Below are positions 45,744 to 55,367 of a DNA stretch of 64,000 nt, piece by piece. Position numbers and translations under genes: made by a program. The DNA is from an uncultured Clostridia bacterium (GTDB lineage: Bacteria > Bacillota > Clostridia > UBA1381), in NCBI GenBank assembly GCA_934486735.1, contig CAKSQL010000008.1, positions 1 to 64,000 on the forward strand, written 5' to 3'. The notes under the pieces were generated by a model. It was not told where the DNA came from. It saw only the letters and a list, made by a program, of their open reading frames with translations, and ran no database searches. The first letter of the stretch is position 1. The number at the start of each line of letters is the position of its first letter.

Positions 45744-48464
45744 TTATGGGTATATAACAATAACCTGATACGAGTTATGATTAAGGATGAATACGTCCGA
45801 TGCTGCTCCGCCTTGATATTTTGCGAGCTTTGCTTCCTGAATCGTTCCTGTTCTGAATTTGTTTCCCGATTCGTCCCAGACATACACATTTCCCCATGAG
45901 ATATTCTCAAAGGCTTCTACCTTTGACCAGTCTCTTGTATCGGAGGATTTTATAACATAGAGGTAATTTGCATCTGCGTCATATGCTTTTCCGAGAATAC
46001 TTCTGTCCGCCGCCGTTATGGTGTCATTTCCGAAGTACGGTCCCCATGATCCCTGAACCAGATCTTTGTTTGTTGTTGTATATATTTTTAATTTTCCGTC
46101 TTCGTCATAGCCGCAGAGCACGCCGTAGCTGTAACCCCTGCTCTTGCCCGTCGAAGCGTCCACAACATCATCTCTCAGAGTTGCCATACCGCCGAGGTCT
46201 GACATAAGATAGATAATATCACCTTTTTTGAACGGTGCAACTGACTTGTTGCTTCTTTGGTCGTCCACCAAAATTGTAACCTCACCGCCGGCTCTTACTC
46301 CTCTTACGCTCATTCTGACCTCGCCGGTGTCGTCAACCGTTTCGCTTATGCTATTGACCGCTATCGGCGCTGCACTTGCCCTGTCAAGAATTTCCTGAGA
46401 TGATCCTCCCTTTACAAGTGCCACCTCGCCTATTCCCGGTGTATCGGAAATGGTATAAAGCTTTATCTGATAGTCACTTCCGTCGCGGAGCATACTTCTT
46501 GAGCCTACCTTTACCTGAGTTTCCTTAAGCTCGGCAACATCTATGTTCGGCACAAAGAATACAGTCATTGATGCCTTTGTTCCGATAACATTTTCGCCCG
46601 AGCCTACCGCATAGCCGCCCGAATAGTATCTGTATCTTCCCGCTCCGCTGAACAGACACTGAAATTCCTCGTTCATACCCGACTTTGCAGGCTCATTCGG
46701 AATCGCCGCCGGGAGATAAATTTCTTTTATGTTGCCATGTATATCAAGCTTATATTTCATAAGTCCGCCGACTGCCGAAAGTAAGTCGACATTCTCGCGC
46801 TTTGTGCTCTTTCCGTCTATTTTCACTCTCTCCGGGAATGCGTATGTTCTCCATTTGCCGCTCTCATCAAGTATACGGATTTTTGGCTTTCCGTCGTCAT
46901 CATCGTCCTCTGCAACAAACTTTTTCACATATCCTATTCTGAACGAAAGCGGAGATTCCGCCTTCTCGGAATCGAAGTATACCGTCTCTCCGAAGTCGTT
47001 GAAGTAAAGTGTGAATGCACTGTCAAATTTTATTTTGATATCTCCGGCATCGAAAAGCTCTTTGAACCGCGCTGTGGTTTTATACTCCGTACCATCGTCC
47101 ATTCTCAATATGTCGTCCGATGATTCAAATGCCGCAAGCTTGCCCGAGGCTGTGTTTCCATACAGCTTTATTTTATAATAAGCATCCGAACCGGCTGTTT
47201 TTTCCACTCCGACAACCATTCCGCTTTTTATCCCGGTCAGCGTCGCAAGTGCTCCGTCAGTACCATAAACCCTATAATCAACCGATTCGTAATCTGTTAT
47301 AACCTCGTTATAATTTGAGTTGAACTTATCGTATATCGAGAATGTTCCGCCCGCGTTTAGAGTGCTTTCGACCGCAATCAGCTTGATGTCATGAATTTTT
47401 ATGATATCGTATTTTCCGTCGTTGTCGTTATCAACAAAGGTGACACTTCCGTTCTTCGGAACAAACACTGTATTATTATCCGAAACCGCACCGTTGTAAA
47501 TCGTGATTACATTTTGGTTAAGGCGGACAGTTCTTGTTCTGCCCTCCAGGTCGTAACTGTAAACACCGCCAGAGTATGAAAGTATGTCGTAGCTGCTGAC
47601 AGTTATTGACGTGCTTTTATGCGGAATCGCACATATCAGCTCATCATCGTAAATACGGTCATCGCTGAGATAATAATATTTCACATTCTGTCCGAGAAGT
47701 GTATTTTCAGTATCATACAGCGCATTCGCTTTCAAATCATTTCCGTTTATTTTTATATGATTTTTGATCGCCTTATCGTTTTCACTGTATATGCCGCTCA
47801 CCTCGTCCGCTTCGACTATGCCTGTATCCTTGTAAATGTGGCGGTAAACCGACAGAAGTGTTTTTTCATCATCATTCTTTTTATATACAACGTCTCCGTC
47901 GCCGAATACCGAAACAATTTCCATAACCGTACACTCGGTAACGTTATAAAGAAGATTCACAAATGCCTCTCTTGTAAGCGGTGTATCCTCATTGCCGGCA
48001 ACTCCGTCCAAAATTTTGTTATCGCGAGCAACTTTCATATATCCCGTGAGATATCCGCCGCTGTAGCCTGCGCTTAAGCGATAGCCGAGCATATCCATGG
48101 ATATCTTTGCCGCCTGCCCTATCGTGATTTCCCCGTTCGGCAGATATGTATTGTCGCCGTAGCCGGTTATCACGCCGCTGTCGACAAGCCAGCTCATACC
48201 GGCGTCGTCCTCGGTTAAATCATATTCGCTTTTGCCCTCCGGCATTTTGTCATTTACCATCATGACAATCGCATTTGCAAATTCGCTTCTTGTGACAGCT
48301 CCTTCCTTTGTCAGCGTATCCTCGGATATAATTCCGAGCGCTGTTAAAATCTGAGCCTTTTCACTCTTTTCAGTCTCTGCCGGCGTATCGTCAGCCATTA
48401 CAGCCGCCGGAGTCAGCATGCTGACTGCAAGAATTATTGAATATAACTTTTTAAATAGCTTCAT
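45744..48464 (-). CDS. SLH-domain surface (S-layer-like) protein
   Basis: A 906-residue secreted protein. A signal peptide (1-24) precedes SLH repeats (about 30-205; ALGIISEDTLTKEGAVTRSEF, DSGVITGYGDNTYLPNG, TPLTREAFVNLLYNV), which should anchor it to wall polymers. The remaining 700 residues are beta-rich with no catalytic motif I know. They include an EF-hand-like calcium loop (DNDNDGKYDIIKI, about residue 355). It could be a structural S-layer component or a scaffold displaying a binding surface. It is second in the operon, 16 nt after the other SLH gene. Confidence 0.85.
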   Translation of the reverse strand: MKLFKKLYSIILAVSMLTPAAVMADDTPAETEKSEKAQILTALGIISEDTLTKEGAVTRSEFANAIVMMVNDKMPEGKSEYDLTEDDAGMSWLVDSGVITGYGDNTYLPNGEITIGQAAKISMDMLGYRLSAGYSGGYLTGYMKVARDNKILDGVAGNEDTPLTREAFVNLLYNVTECTVMEIVSVFGDGDVVYKKNDDEKTLLSVYRHIYKDTGIVEADEVSGIYSENDKAIKNHIKINGNDLKANALYDTENTLLGQNVKYYYLSDDRIYDDELICAIPHKSTSITVSSYDILSYSGGVYSYDLEGRTRTVRLNQNVITIYNGAVSDNNTVFVPKNGSVTFVDNDNDGKYDIIKIHDIKLIAVESTLNAGGTFSIYDKFNSNYNEVITDYESVDYRVYGTDGALATLTGIKSGMVVGVEKTAGSDAYYKIKLYGNTASGKLAAFESSDDILRMDDGTEYKTTARFKELFDAGDIKIKFDSAFTLYFNDFGETVYFDSEKAESPLSFRIGYVKKFVAEDDDDDGKPKIRILDESGKWRTYAFPERVKIDGKSTKRENVDLLSAVGGLMKYKLDIHGNIKEIYLPAAIPNEPAKSGMNEEFQCLFSGAGRYRYYSGGYAVGSGENVIGTKASMTVFFVPNIDVAELKETQVKVGSRSMLRDGSDYQIKLYTISDTPGIGEVALVKGGSSQEILDRASAAPIAVNSISETVDDTGEVRMSVRGVRAGGEVTILVDDQRSNKSVAPFKKGDIIYLMSDLGGMATLRDDVVDASTGKSRGYSYGVLCGYDEDGKLKIYTTTNKDLVQGSWGPYFGNDTITAADRSILGKAYDADANYLYVIKSSDTRDWSKVEAFENISWGNVYVWDESGNKFRTGTIQEAKLAKYQGGAASDVFILNHNSYQVIVIYP

Positions 48465-48480
48465 ATCAAATCTCCTCTTA

Positions 48481-50973
48481 TCACGCCTCTGCCGACGTGT
48501 TTTTTAACTTATACAATATCTGAGCCATCTCCGCTCTCGATGCATAATTCATCGGCTTAAAGCTTCCGTCCTCATATCCGTTTATTATGCCGAGCTTTTT
48601 CATAAGTTTGATTGCATCCTTTGCATATTCCGCCGCCGAGTCAATGTCGGTAAAACTTACATCCGAATCACCGGCTGTCTGCTTGAGTGTCCTTGCAAGA
48701 ATTACGCATATATCCTGTCTGGTTACCGGTGCGCTGCTGCCGAACTCATCCTCGGATATTCCTTTCACGATGTCGTTTTTATAAAGCGTCATTACATATT
48801 TGTAATACCAGTTATCGGAATTTACGTCCTTGAATATCTGCTCATCGCCGCTGTATTCCTCATATCCGAAAAGCGCTGTTACCATCTTTGCAAGCTCTGC
48901 TCTTGTCACATTGTTCGACGGGTTGTAGAGCTTATCCTCCGGCTTGCTGATTACATTGTCCTTAACCAATGCGTATATAGCATTCTTTGCCCATTCGCAG
49001 CTGTCCAAATCTTTGAACTCGTATTCCTCCGGCTGCTCGGGTTTCGCTGTTGCATAAGGCACGCTCACACCGCCGCTTGAATTGCTGCTCTTGCCTCCGC
49101 CCGAGGACGAGCCGCCGCCTCCGCTGCCGTTGGATCCGCCGCCTTTGCTCTCAGCTTCCTTTACAAGAGCATCAAGCTTTGATTGCAGCACCGAGTAATC
49201 ATTCTCATTCTTCAAGCTGTTTGTCAGAGCTGTTGCAACATCGTATTGCTTGCTTGACGAAAGCTTGTCATACTTTGAAAAATCCAATCCCAGCTCAGAC
49301 GAATACTCTTTCAGCAGACTCAGCTGCTGCGAATATGTATCCTTTGACTGCATTTCATATTTAACCAAAGTCTCGGCAAGCACAAACTTGTATGATGCAA
49401 TGTCTTTTATTTTTGTCTTGCTGCCCTTGAAAAATTCGTCAAGCTTTGCCTTTGCCGCACCGGCATAAATATTTTTATACGCCGCGCTGTCAGCTGCCGA
49501 AAGAAGTTCCGTATAGCTGTCCGTCATATCGGTAAAGCTCTGAGTTCTGTTGTCGAGCGAGCTGAGTACCGCGCCTATAGTGATATTGTTCATCAGCGTT
49601 TCCCCATTCGGCATCTGCTTGCCTGCAAGATATTCAAAAATATCGTCCTTTTTGGCACTTCGTGTAACCGGCAGCATAGCCGCGCCGAGATTTTCAAGCA
49701 CTTCTTCGGTAAGCTCTGCTTTGATTGTTTCCTTGGTTGCGCCGCTGACCTTTTTTGCAATCTCATCGGCATACTTGGGATTCTTCAATATATAATTGAC
49801 ACTGATTTCGCCGCCTTTATCGCTGTAGCCGCTCATTCCGCTTACGATTATATCCAAAAGCATATTCGGCTCGGACATATCAGGGATATCGCAGGTGACA
49901 CTGTACGCACCTTTCGCGTCGGTCTCTGTATTAAATGCGCCCAAAGCTCCGACCTTTACATTGATATTTTTATTTTCATTGCCCTCGCGCAGTTTTCCGC
50001 TTATAACAATCTGTCCGCCGCTTGTTTCGATATTTATAAACTCGTCATTCTCGGCAATATCTATATCGTCAAGAATAATTTCAGCCGCACTGCTTGTTAA
50101 TGCGCGTGCAATTACCTTAACATCGTTTCCGTCAGCGGTGAACGGCACAGCTATTTTTATGCTTTCACCGTTTTTCAAAACATAGTTTTCTGATTTGTTA
50201 CCGCATATCAGCGACAGATATGCCTTATCCGAGCTTGTCGATGCAGTTGCGGTAAATGCATATTGTAAATCTTTTTCAAACGATGTTGCGGATATAATAC
50301 GATAAATACCGCTTTCCGCACCTGCCGCCGTTTTAAAGAGAACTCCCGTTCCGTTCTTTTGAATTTCTTCCGAATTTTCCGGCGCCCAGCCTACATTTGT
50401 AACCGCCGTCTCACTGCAGCTAAAGTTGTCGACATATATGCTTCTGCCCTGTTTGATATCATAAAATACAATTCTTATTCTGATATTGTCCATATCGGAA
50501 TCGGGAATCCATGCGTAAACATTTTTGCCCCAGCCTGCCGATGCAACGTTCATTTCCTCCGATGCGGCAATTGCCTTTGTTCCGTCCATGATTACAAATC
50601 TCATTTTTGCAGCCGACGATTTTGAATACACATCTGCCGATATATTGTATTTCACATTTTCTTTTACAGAAACAGTGTTTTTGTGAAATACACCCTGATA
50701 AGCAAAGCCCTTGCTTGATATGCTTGAGCTTGTCTTTTCGCCCAGGCTTGCCCCCGGAATAAATTCCAGTGTGCTGCCATCCTTAAAAATCGATTTGCTG
50801 ACAGCCAGTGACGGCATCGCCGTATCCTCTCTGCTGCTGTAACAAATTCCAAAACCGTTCACTCCGTCCGAAAAACCGCCGTTATCTATAAGATTGACCT
50901 TTTCCGCCGAAGCAGTCAATCCGGATAATGCCATTATCACAGACAAAGCCTTTAAAAACTTCCTTTTTTTCAC
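48481..50973 (-). CDS. SLH-anchored protein with N-terminal CBM-like module
   Basis: About 830 residues. A signal peptide precedes a CBM4/9-like module (about 22-185; LIDNGGFSDGVNGFG, YNISADVYSKS, YVDNFSCSE), a second beta module, a carboxypeptidase-regulatory-like fold (about 320-400, VISGKLREGNENKNINVKVG), a helical region, a Gly/Ser linker (about 620-645), and three C-terminal SLH repeats (DLDSCEWAKNAIYALVKDNV, FKDVNSDNWYYKYV, FTDIDSAAEYAKDAIKLM). No enzyme domain, so it is likely a wall-bound glycan-binding or scaffold protein. The start is GTG at 50973, 5 nt after GGAG; the ATG at 50988 has no site. It is first in the xylan operon, behind the promoter at 51044-51072. Confidence 0.85.
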   Translation of the reverse strand: MKKRKFLKALSVIMALSGLTASAEKVNLIDNGGFSDGVNGFGICYSSREDTAMPSLAVSKSIFKDGSTLEFIPGASLGEKTSSSISSKGFAYQGVFHKNTVSVKENVKYNISADVYSKSSAAKMRFVIMDGTKAIAASEEMNVASAGWGKNVYAWIPDSDMDNIRIRIVFYDIKQGRSIYVDNFSCSETAVTNVGWAPENSEEIQKNGTGVLFKTAAGAESGIYRIISATSFEKDLQYAFTATASTSSDKAYLSLICGNKSENYVLKNGESIKIAVPFTADGNDVKVIARALTSSAAEIILDDIDIAENDEFINIETSGGQIVISGKLREGNENKNINVKVGALGAFNTETDAKGAYSVTCDIPDMSEPNMLLDIIVSGMSGYSDKGGEISVNYILKNPKYADEIAKKVSGATKETIKAELTEEVLENLGAAMLPVTRSAKKDDIFEYLAGKQMPNGETLMNNITIGAVLSSLDNRTQSFTDMTDSYTELLSAADSAAYKNIYAGAAKAKLDEFFKGSKTKIKDIASYKFVLAETLVKYEMQSKDTYSQQLSLLKEYSSELGLDFSKYDKLSSSKQYDVATALTNSLKNENDYSVLQSKLDALVKEAESKGGGSNGSGGGGSSSGGGKSSNSSGGVSVPYATAKPEQPEEYEFKDLDSCEWAKNAIYALVKDNVISKPEDKLYNPSNNVTRAELAKMVTALFGYEEYSGDEQIFKDVNSDNWYYKYVMTLYKNDIVKGISEDEFGSSAPVTRQDICVILARTLKQTAGDSDVSFTDIDSAAEYAKDAIKLMKKLGIINGYEDGSFKPMNYASRAEMAQILYKLKNTSAEA

Positions 50974-51043
50974 TGCTCTCCACCTCATACATTTTTATAT
51001 TTTTCGTGACTGCACATATTTTCCTGCCGTCCGCTTTACTAAA

Positions 51044-51072
51044 ATTTTATCATTTTTGTTGATTCCTGTCAC
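51044..51072 (-). promoter_or_regulatory. Promoter of the SLH / Gld / xylanase operon
   Basis: Minus strand -35 GTGACA (51067-51072), 17-nt spacer, -10 TAAAAT (51044-51049); leader about 64 nt to the GTG at 50973. This is the only good promoter I found ahead of the cluster. The 434-nt region 50974-51407 otherwise holds the two inverted repeats listed separately and A/T-rich sequence without a gene. Confidence 0.7.
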
Positions 51073-51283
51073 TAAAATAATTTACACTTTTTCTTTGTTA
51101 TTTTGCAATAACACATACAAAAAACACATCTTAAAGTTGTTTCTTTTGCCATAATATCATAAAAATACATTGTTTTTTGCACAAAAAAAGAACCGCTCCG
51201 CATCACTTATTGATACGAAACGATACTCTTTTAAATTATAAATATATAATAATAGGAAGTCTTTCTATGTTTTCACGTCAGCT

Positions 51284-51314
51284 ATATATGTAAAGTTTTA
51301 TTCTTTACATATAT
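51284..51314. promoter_or_regulatory. Inverted repeat 1 with GTAAAG-N7-CTTTAC core
   Basis: Perfect 12-bp arms ATATATGTAAAG (51284-51295) and CTTTACATATAT (51303-51314) around a 7-nt centre. It lies about 210 bp upstream of the operon promoter -35 box. No T run on either side, so it is not a classical terminator. Confidence 0.65.
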
Positions 51315-51344
51315 CCAAACATGTATACTCCAAACGTTATCATA

Positions 51345-51383
51345 CACAATAAGTGTAAAGTATCAGTCTTTACGCTTATTGTG
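51345..51383. promoter_or_regulatory. Inverted repeat 2 with the same core
   Basis: 16-bp arms CACAATAAGTGTAAAG (51345-51360) and CTTTACGCTTATTGTG (51368-51383), one G-T position, again with a 7-nt centre and the GTAAAG-N7-CTTTAC core of repeat 1. It begins 24 nt beyond the luxR-type stop. It could end the luxR transcript or be a protein-binding site. Confidence 0.65.
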
Positions 51384-51407
51384 CATTTGCAATTCCTATT
51401 TTCCCTT

Positions 51408-53747
51408 TCAAAAGCTTATGATTCTCAATTTTTTTGCGGCGGTTTTTGCCTCATTTCTTCTCTTCACACCAAGCTTTTGAAGAATGTGACTCACGTGACT
51501 TTTTACCGTTGCAAGTTTAATATCAAGAATTTCTCCGATTTCCGCATTGCTCTTATCCCTGCATAAAAGGCGCAATACCTGCATCTCGGTTTCAGTCAGT
51601 TTTTCACATTCGGATATATTGTTTCTGAGAAAATCCGGATAAAGAACCGCCTGCCGTCTGGCTTCTTTTATAAGCTTTTCCGTGAATTCATCTTTGATTC
51701 CGCATTCCGTCAAGAGTGGCAGCACTGCAATTCCGTATTGAGTTATTGTTCTTACAAAGCCATATTCCCGCGAGCTTTCAATCGCCAATGAGATATCCTC
51801 TTTCCAAGTGTTGTCCCCCATCCGATATTTTGCTGCCGCCCGCAGGGTCATAAGATGTATACCGTCTATGTGACGTTTGCAAACTCTGCAATAGTTTTCC
51901 AAAAGCGAAAGAGTCATAATTGCATTTTCGTTTTTGCCTGCCGCCAGCTCGGTCATGGCTTTTGTGAAATATAGATACCTTTTCATTGCTCGAAAGGTCA
52001 CAGCGGTGCGCGGAGCTTTTTCTTTATACCATTCTTCATAGCCCTCGGCATCTCCGAGACGCAGCGCAATTCTGCACAGCATCGCATCGATATTTGCATT
52101 AAATCGTGTATGCCCCATTTCGCAAAAGCGCTTCTTTAATGCGTTAAGCGCATGTATTGCATCCTCGGCATTGCCCGTCACAACCTGCCAGCGCGCGACA
52201 AGACCAACTATTGCAAATTCAATATCCGGAGTACCCTTGTTTTGTACATCCGCTATCTTCGAAACCAGGGACAACATTTTGCTGTCGTCACCTTTTTCAA
52301 ATTTACTTTCGGCTATGGCGCACTCGGGCAGACCCACTCCGTCTCTGCCGAGCAGCACCTCGACAGGCAGTCTTATTGTCGCATACAAAAAATCATCCTT
52401 TTTGCTCCAGTCCGAAAAATCTTTTCCGCCGTTCATGATGCTCGGAAGTGCGCTTGTCACCGAAAGCGGCTGCATTTTTATTTCCTTATTCGCAATCAGC
52501 TTAAATGCGCGTTTTATGATATCAACCATATCGGTCACACCGCGCTGCGGCAAAGCAACATCCAGCCAAATAAGCCGTTCCTTCGCTTCTCTTGCCGCCG
52601 CATCGCCTTTTCTTCTTTCCGCCGCAAAATTTTCCAGCTCACGATACCATCTGTCCGATTCTTCGTAGTCCGCTCTCAGTGCATGCAGCATGCTCATTTC
52701 CTGCATCAATGCAGGGCTTTCCGCAATTCTTTTTTCCGGCAGGGCAAAACAGTATTTTTCCATATTCTCATAATGCCCCATTCCCGGATGCAGATATGTA
52801 CTTTTAATCAATATTTCCGAAACCTTATCCGTCTCGCCGCTCTTGGTATAATACTCGATTGCTTCTCCGAATTGATTTTTTAATTCAAAATAAAGCGCGC
52901 CGCGGCTGTATATTGCCTGCTGCTGTTTAACCGAATATTCTTTTTTCTGCTCCCACATAAGAAAATTACGGAACACTTTCCAAAAATGGAAGTTCTCACT
53001 GCCATCGTGTATCAGCATGTTTGTATTCTGGCGAATATTTATCAAAATATCCTCCGCTTCGCTGCTTCCGCTCGCCATTTTTGCAAGCTCCGCATTAAAT
53101 TTTTCAAACGGCGCAAGGTCGAGCAAAAAGCGCCTGTACGGATTTTCAAGCCTTAAAAAAACCGCTTCTTCATAATAGATATACAGCTCATGCAAAACAT
53201 CGTTTGAGATTTTTTCGTTATATTCTCCTCCGCTCTGACACATTCGGCGGCAGATTATCGAAAGCACCAGGGGATATCCTTGAGAATTTCTCATTATTTT
53301 TGAAAGCTCGCTTTCCGAAATATGAAGTTTGTATTTGTCAAACAACATTTTTGCCGAATTTCTGTCAAAAAACAGCTCGTCCGCGCTTATAGTAATCATC
53401 AATCCCGAAAGCTTGAACGGGATAAGCCAGCCCGGAACCTGCCCTCGGGATAAAAGAACAAAGCGCTTATCGGCATTTGATTTTATCAAATCACAAAGGC
53501 GCTGTTCATCCTCGCGCTCTTTCATGAGCTGAAGATCATCAATCAGCATGATATCCCACTTTAAGCAGTCAATTTTCTCAAAATCAGGCTTTTCCGCCGA
53601 CACGCTGCAAACTCGTTTATTTTTAAGCAGCTTCTTCGCCGTAGTGGTTTTTCCGAATCCGCATGCTGCGCAAAAGAAAATCACTCTGCCAAATTCAAGA
53701 AAATCATTGAATTTTTCCGCAATATCCGGTTTGATTATCGTGTTCAC
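51408..53747 (-). CDS. MalT-like LuxR-family transcriptional regulator
   Basis: A 779-residue STAND-type activator. The N-terminal NTPase has Walker A ACGFGKTT (Lys33) and a Walker B-like MLIDDLQL, then a winged-helix and TPR-like sensor region (about 290-700). The C-terminal LuxR helix-turn-helix is LTETEMQVLRLLCRDKSNAE then LDIKLATVKSHVSHILQKLG. Such proteins switch on when a small inducer binds the sensor region. It precedes the SLH/xylanase operon, which makes it the prime candidate for its regulator (inference). The start is GTG (53745-53747) after a GAGGGG site; it has its own promoter at 53784-53812. Confidence 0.9.
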   Translation of the reverse strand: MNTIIKPDIAEKFNDFLEFGRVIFFCAACGFGKTTTAKKLLKNKRVCSVSAEKPDFEKIDCLKWDIMLIDDLQLMKEREDEQRLCDLIKSNADKRFVLLSRGQVPGWLIPFKLSGLMITISADELFFDRNSAKMLFDKYKLHISESELSKIMRNSQGYPLVLSIICRRMCQSGGEYNEKISNDVLHELYIYYEEAVFLRLENPYRRFLLDLAPFEKFNAELAKMASGSSEAEDILINIRQNTNMLIHDGSENFHFWKVFRNFLMWEQKKEYSVKQQQAIYSRGALYFELKNQFGEAIEYYTKSGETDKVSEILIKSTYLHPGMGHYENMEKYCFALPEKRIAESPALMQEMSMLHALRADYEESDRWYRELENFAAERRKGDAAAREAKERLIWLDVALPQRGVTDMVDIIKRAFKLIANKEIKMQPLSVTSALPSIMNGGKDFSDWSKKDDFLYATIRLPVEVLLGRDGVGLPECAIAESKFEKGDDSKMLSLVSKIADVQNKGTPDIEFAIVGLVARWQVVTGNAEDAIHALNALKKRFCEMGHTRFNANIDAMLCRIALRLGDAEGYEEWYKEKAPRTAVTFRAMKRYLYFTKAMTELAAGKNENAIMTLSLLENYCRVCKRHIDGIHLMTLRAAAKYRMGDNTWKEDISLAIESSREYGFVRTITQYGIAVLPLLTECGIKDEFTEKLIKEARRQAVLYPDFLRNNISECEKLTETEMQVLRLLCRDKSNAEIGEILDIKLATVKSHVSHILQKLGVKRRNEAKTAAKKLRIISF

Positions 53748-53783
53748 TCATACGTCACCCCTCATATGTTACTTATATTTATA

Positions 53784-53812
53784 AGTATATCATACTTTTA
53801 TTGTTTTGTCAT
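53784..53812 (-). promoter_or_regulatory. Promoter of the luxR-type gene
   Basis: Minus strand -35 ATGACA (53807-53812), 17-nt spacer, -10 TATACT (53784-53789). It lies just past the tsaD terminator, so the regulator is its own unit. Confidence 0.7.
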
Positions 53813-53845
53813 CATACCAAAGTATGAAATTCAAAAAAATTACAC

Positions 53846-53895
53846 AAAAAAGCACGTCGGGTATACCGCGGCAATACGCTGTACGCTCGGCGTGC
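53846..53895 (-). terminator. Terminator of the spoVB-like / tsaD operon
   Basis: A long imperfect hairpin (53852-53895; outer arms GCACG/CGTGC, with a few mismatches and a 6-nt terminal loop), followed on the minus strand by six T (53846-53851). It lies 10 nt past the tsaD stop. A strong rho-independent terminator. Confidence 0.85.
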
Positions 53896-53905
53896 AAGTT
53901 ATATT

Positions 53906-54916
53906 TTATTCAAGAGGCAGCGACGGGACGGCATTCAAGCTGAGTGGCGCTCTTTCGCCGGCTATGTAACTGTAATATCCGGCGCAGGCAATCATCGCCG
54001 CGTTATCGGTGCAAAGTACCGGTGGCGGATAAAGCACTTTTATCCCGTTTTTCTTTCCCACCTCGGTCATTTTTTGTCTCAATGCTGAGTTTGAAGCAAC
54101 TCCGCCTGCCAATGTTACAATTTTGTGACCACACTTTAATGCAGCCTCCATTGTATGTTCACACAAAACATCTACCACTGCCGCCTGAAAGCTTGCCGCA
54201 ATATCTGCCTTGTTTATCGCCTCGCCCTTTTGTTCAGCCTTATGAAGATAGTTTATTACCGATGTCTTAACACCGCTGAAGCTGAAATCAAGTGATGATT
54301 TATCCATTCTCACGCGCGGGAAATGAACCGCTTCGGGATTGCCCTCTTTTGCAAGCTTGTCGATAAGCGGTCCGCCGGGATATCCCAAGCCAATAACTCT
54401 CGCTATCTTGTCGAACGCTTCGCCTGCCGCATCGTCTCTCGTTCTGCCCATTATTTTAAATGAAGTATAATTGCACACTTCCACTATATGGCTGTGACCG
54501 CCCGATGCCACAAGACACACAAACGGCGGCTCAAGCTCGGGATGGGATATAAAATTCGCCATTATATGTCCTTTTATATGATGCACTCCGACAAGCGGCT
54601 TTTTCGCCGCATATGCATATGCTTTTGCGGTCGATACACCAACCAAAAGCGCACCGACCAACCCCGGACCGTAGGTAACGGCAATCGCGTCTATATCATC
54701 TATCGACACATTCGCCTGCTCCAGCGCCTCATCGATAACCGCGTTTATGCTTTCAATATGCTTTCTCGATGCAATTTCCGGCACAACGCCGCCATACTTC
54801 TTATGCAGCTCAATCTGCGTATTTATTACATTCGACAAAACCTCGCGCCCGTCTTCCACAACCGCGGCAGCGGTCTCGTCGCATGAGCTTTCTATTCCAA
54901 GTATCAGCTTACTCAT
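53906..54916 (-). CDS. tsaD: tRNA N6-adenosine threonylcarbamoyltransferase TsaD
   Basis: TsaD/Kae1, about 336 residues, which transfers the threonylcarbamoyl group to A37 of ANN-decoding tRNAs. It starts [20 protein letters not shown]; the metal-binding HxxxH is in [12 protein letters not shown]. The [15 protein letters not shown] and [15 protein letters not shown] motifs of the ASKHA fold are present. The ATG at 54916 has GGAGG upstream and overlaps the rimI end by 8 nt; the frame from 54928 is rejected. Last gene of its operon; tsaC of the same pathway is three genes upstream. Confidence 0.96.
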   Translation of the reverse strand: MSKLILGIESSCDETAAAVVEDGREVLSNVINTQIELHKKYGGVVPEIASRKHIESINAVIDEALEQANVSIDDIDAIAVTYGPGLVGALLVGVSTAKAYAYAAKKPLVGVHHIKGHIMANFISHPELEPPFVCLVASGGHSHIVEVCNYTSFKIMGRTRDDAAGEAFDKIARVIGLGYPGGPLIDKLAKEGNPEAVHFPRVRMDKSSLDFSFSGVKTSVINYLHKAEQKGEAINKADIAASFQAAVVDVLCEHTMEAALKCGHKIVTLAGGVASNSALRQKMTEVGKKNGIKVLYPPPVLCTDNAAMIACAGYYSYIAGERAPLSLNAVPSLPLE

Positions 54917-55358
54917 ATACTCCTCCAAAATACAATGTCATAATCAGGGCATCCTCATCGGGATTGGAATAATACCTTTTTCTTTCTCCGATTTTTTCAA
55001 ATCCATAGCGTTCATAAAGCGATATTGCAGCATAATTTGTTTTTCTGACCTCAAGCGTCAAAAGTTCCAGTTTAAGTTCCTTAGCTTTTTTTATCAGAGT
55101 CTCAAGCAGCTTTCCGCCGATTCCGCGTCTGCGATAAGCCTTCGCCACCGCTATATTTGTTATGTCTCCCTCGTCTGCCACGTGCCAAAATCCGGCATAT
55201 CCGATTACCTGCCCGTTTTCCTTTGCAACATAATATATTGCAAGCTCGTTCCTGCTTTCATCATGAAACGATTTTTCCGACCATGGAACGCTGAAACATT
55301 CCCTGTCAAGCTCTGCAAGAAATTTCGCATCGGTTTCCTGCATCGGTAAAATTTCCAT
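54909..55358 (-). CDS. rimI: Ribosomal-protein-alanine N-acetyltransferase RimI
   Basis: A 149-residue GNAT acetyltransferase. Motif A for acetyl-CoA is [19 protein letters not shown], preceded by ITNI. The ending [23 protein letters not shown] is typical of RimI, which acetylates the N-terminus of ribosomal protein S18 in E. coli. It is commonly found next to tsaD, as here. GGGTGA precedes the ATG. Confidence 0.92.
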   Translation of the reverse strand: MEILPMQETDAKFLAELDRECFSVPWSEKSFHDESRNELAIYYVAKENGQVIGYAGFWHVADEGDITNIAVAKAYRRRGIGGKLLETLIKKAKELKLELLTLEVRKTNYAAISLYERYGFEKIGERKRYYSNPDEDALIMTLYFGGVYE

Positions 55359-55367
55359 ATTATCACC

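Noticed and set aside
51284..51383. CRISPR-like or invertible element
   Set aside because: The two units are inverted repeats with different outer arms, not regularly spaced direct repeats, and no cas, recombinase or spacer-like series is present.
52152..52883. 243-residue plus-strand ORF
   Set aside because: Antisense shadow inside the intact luxR-type gene with low-complexity composition.
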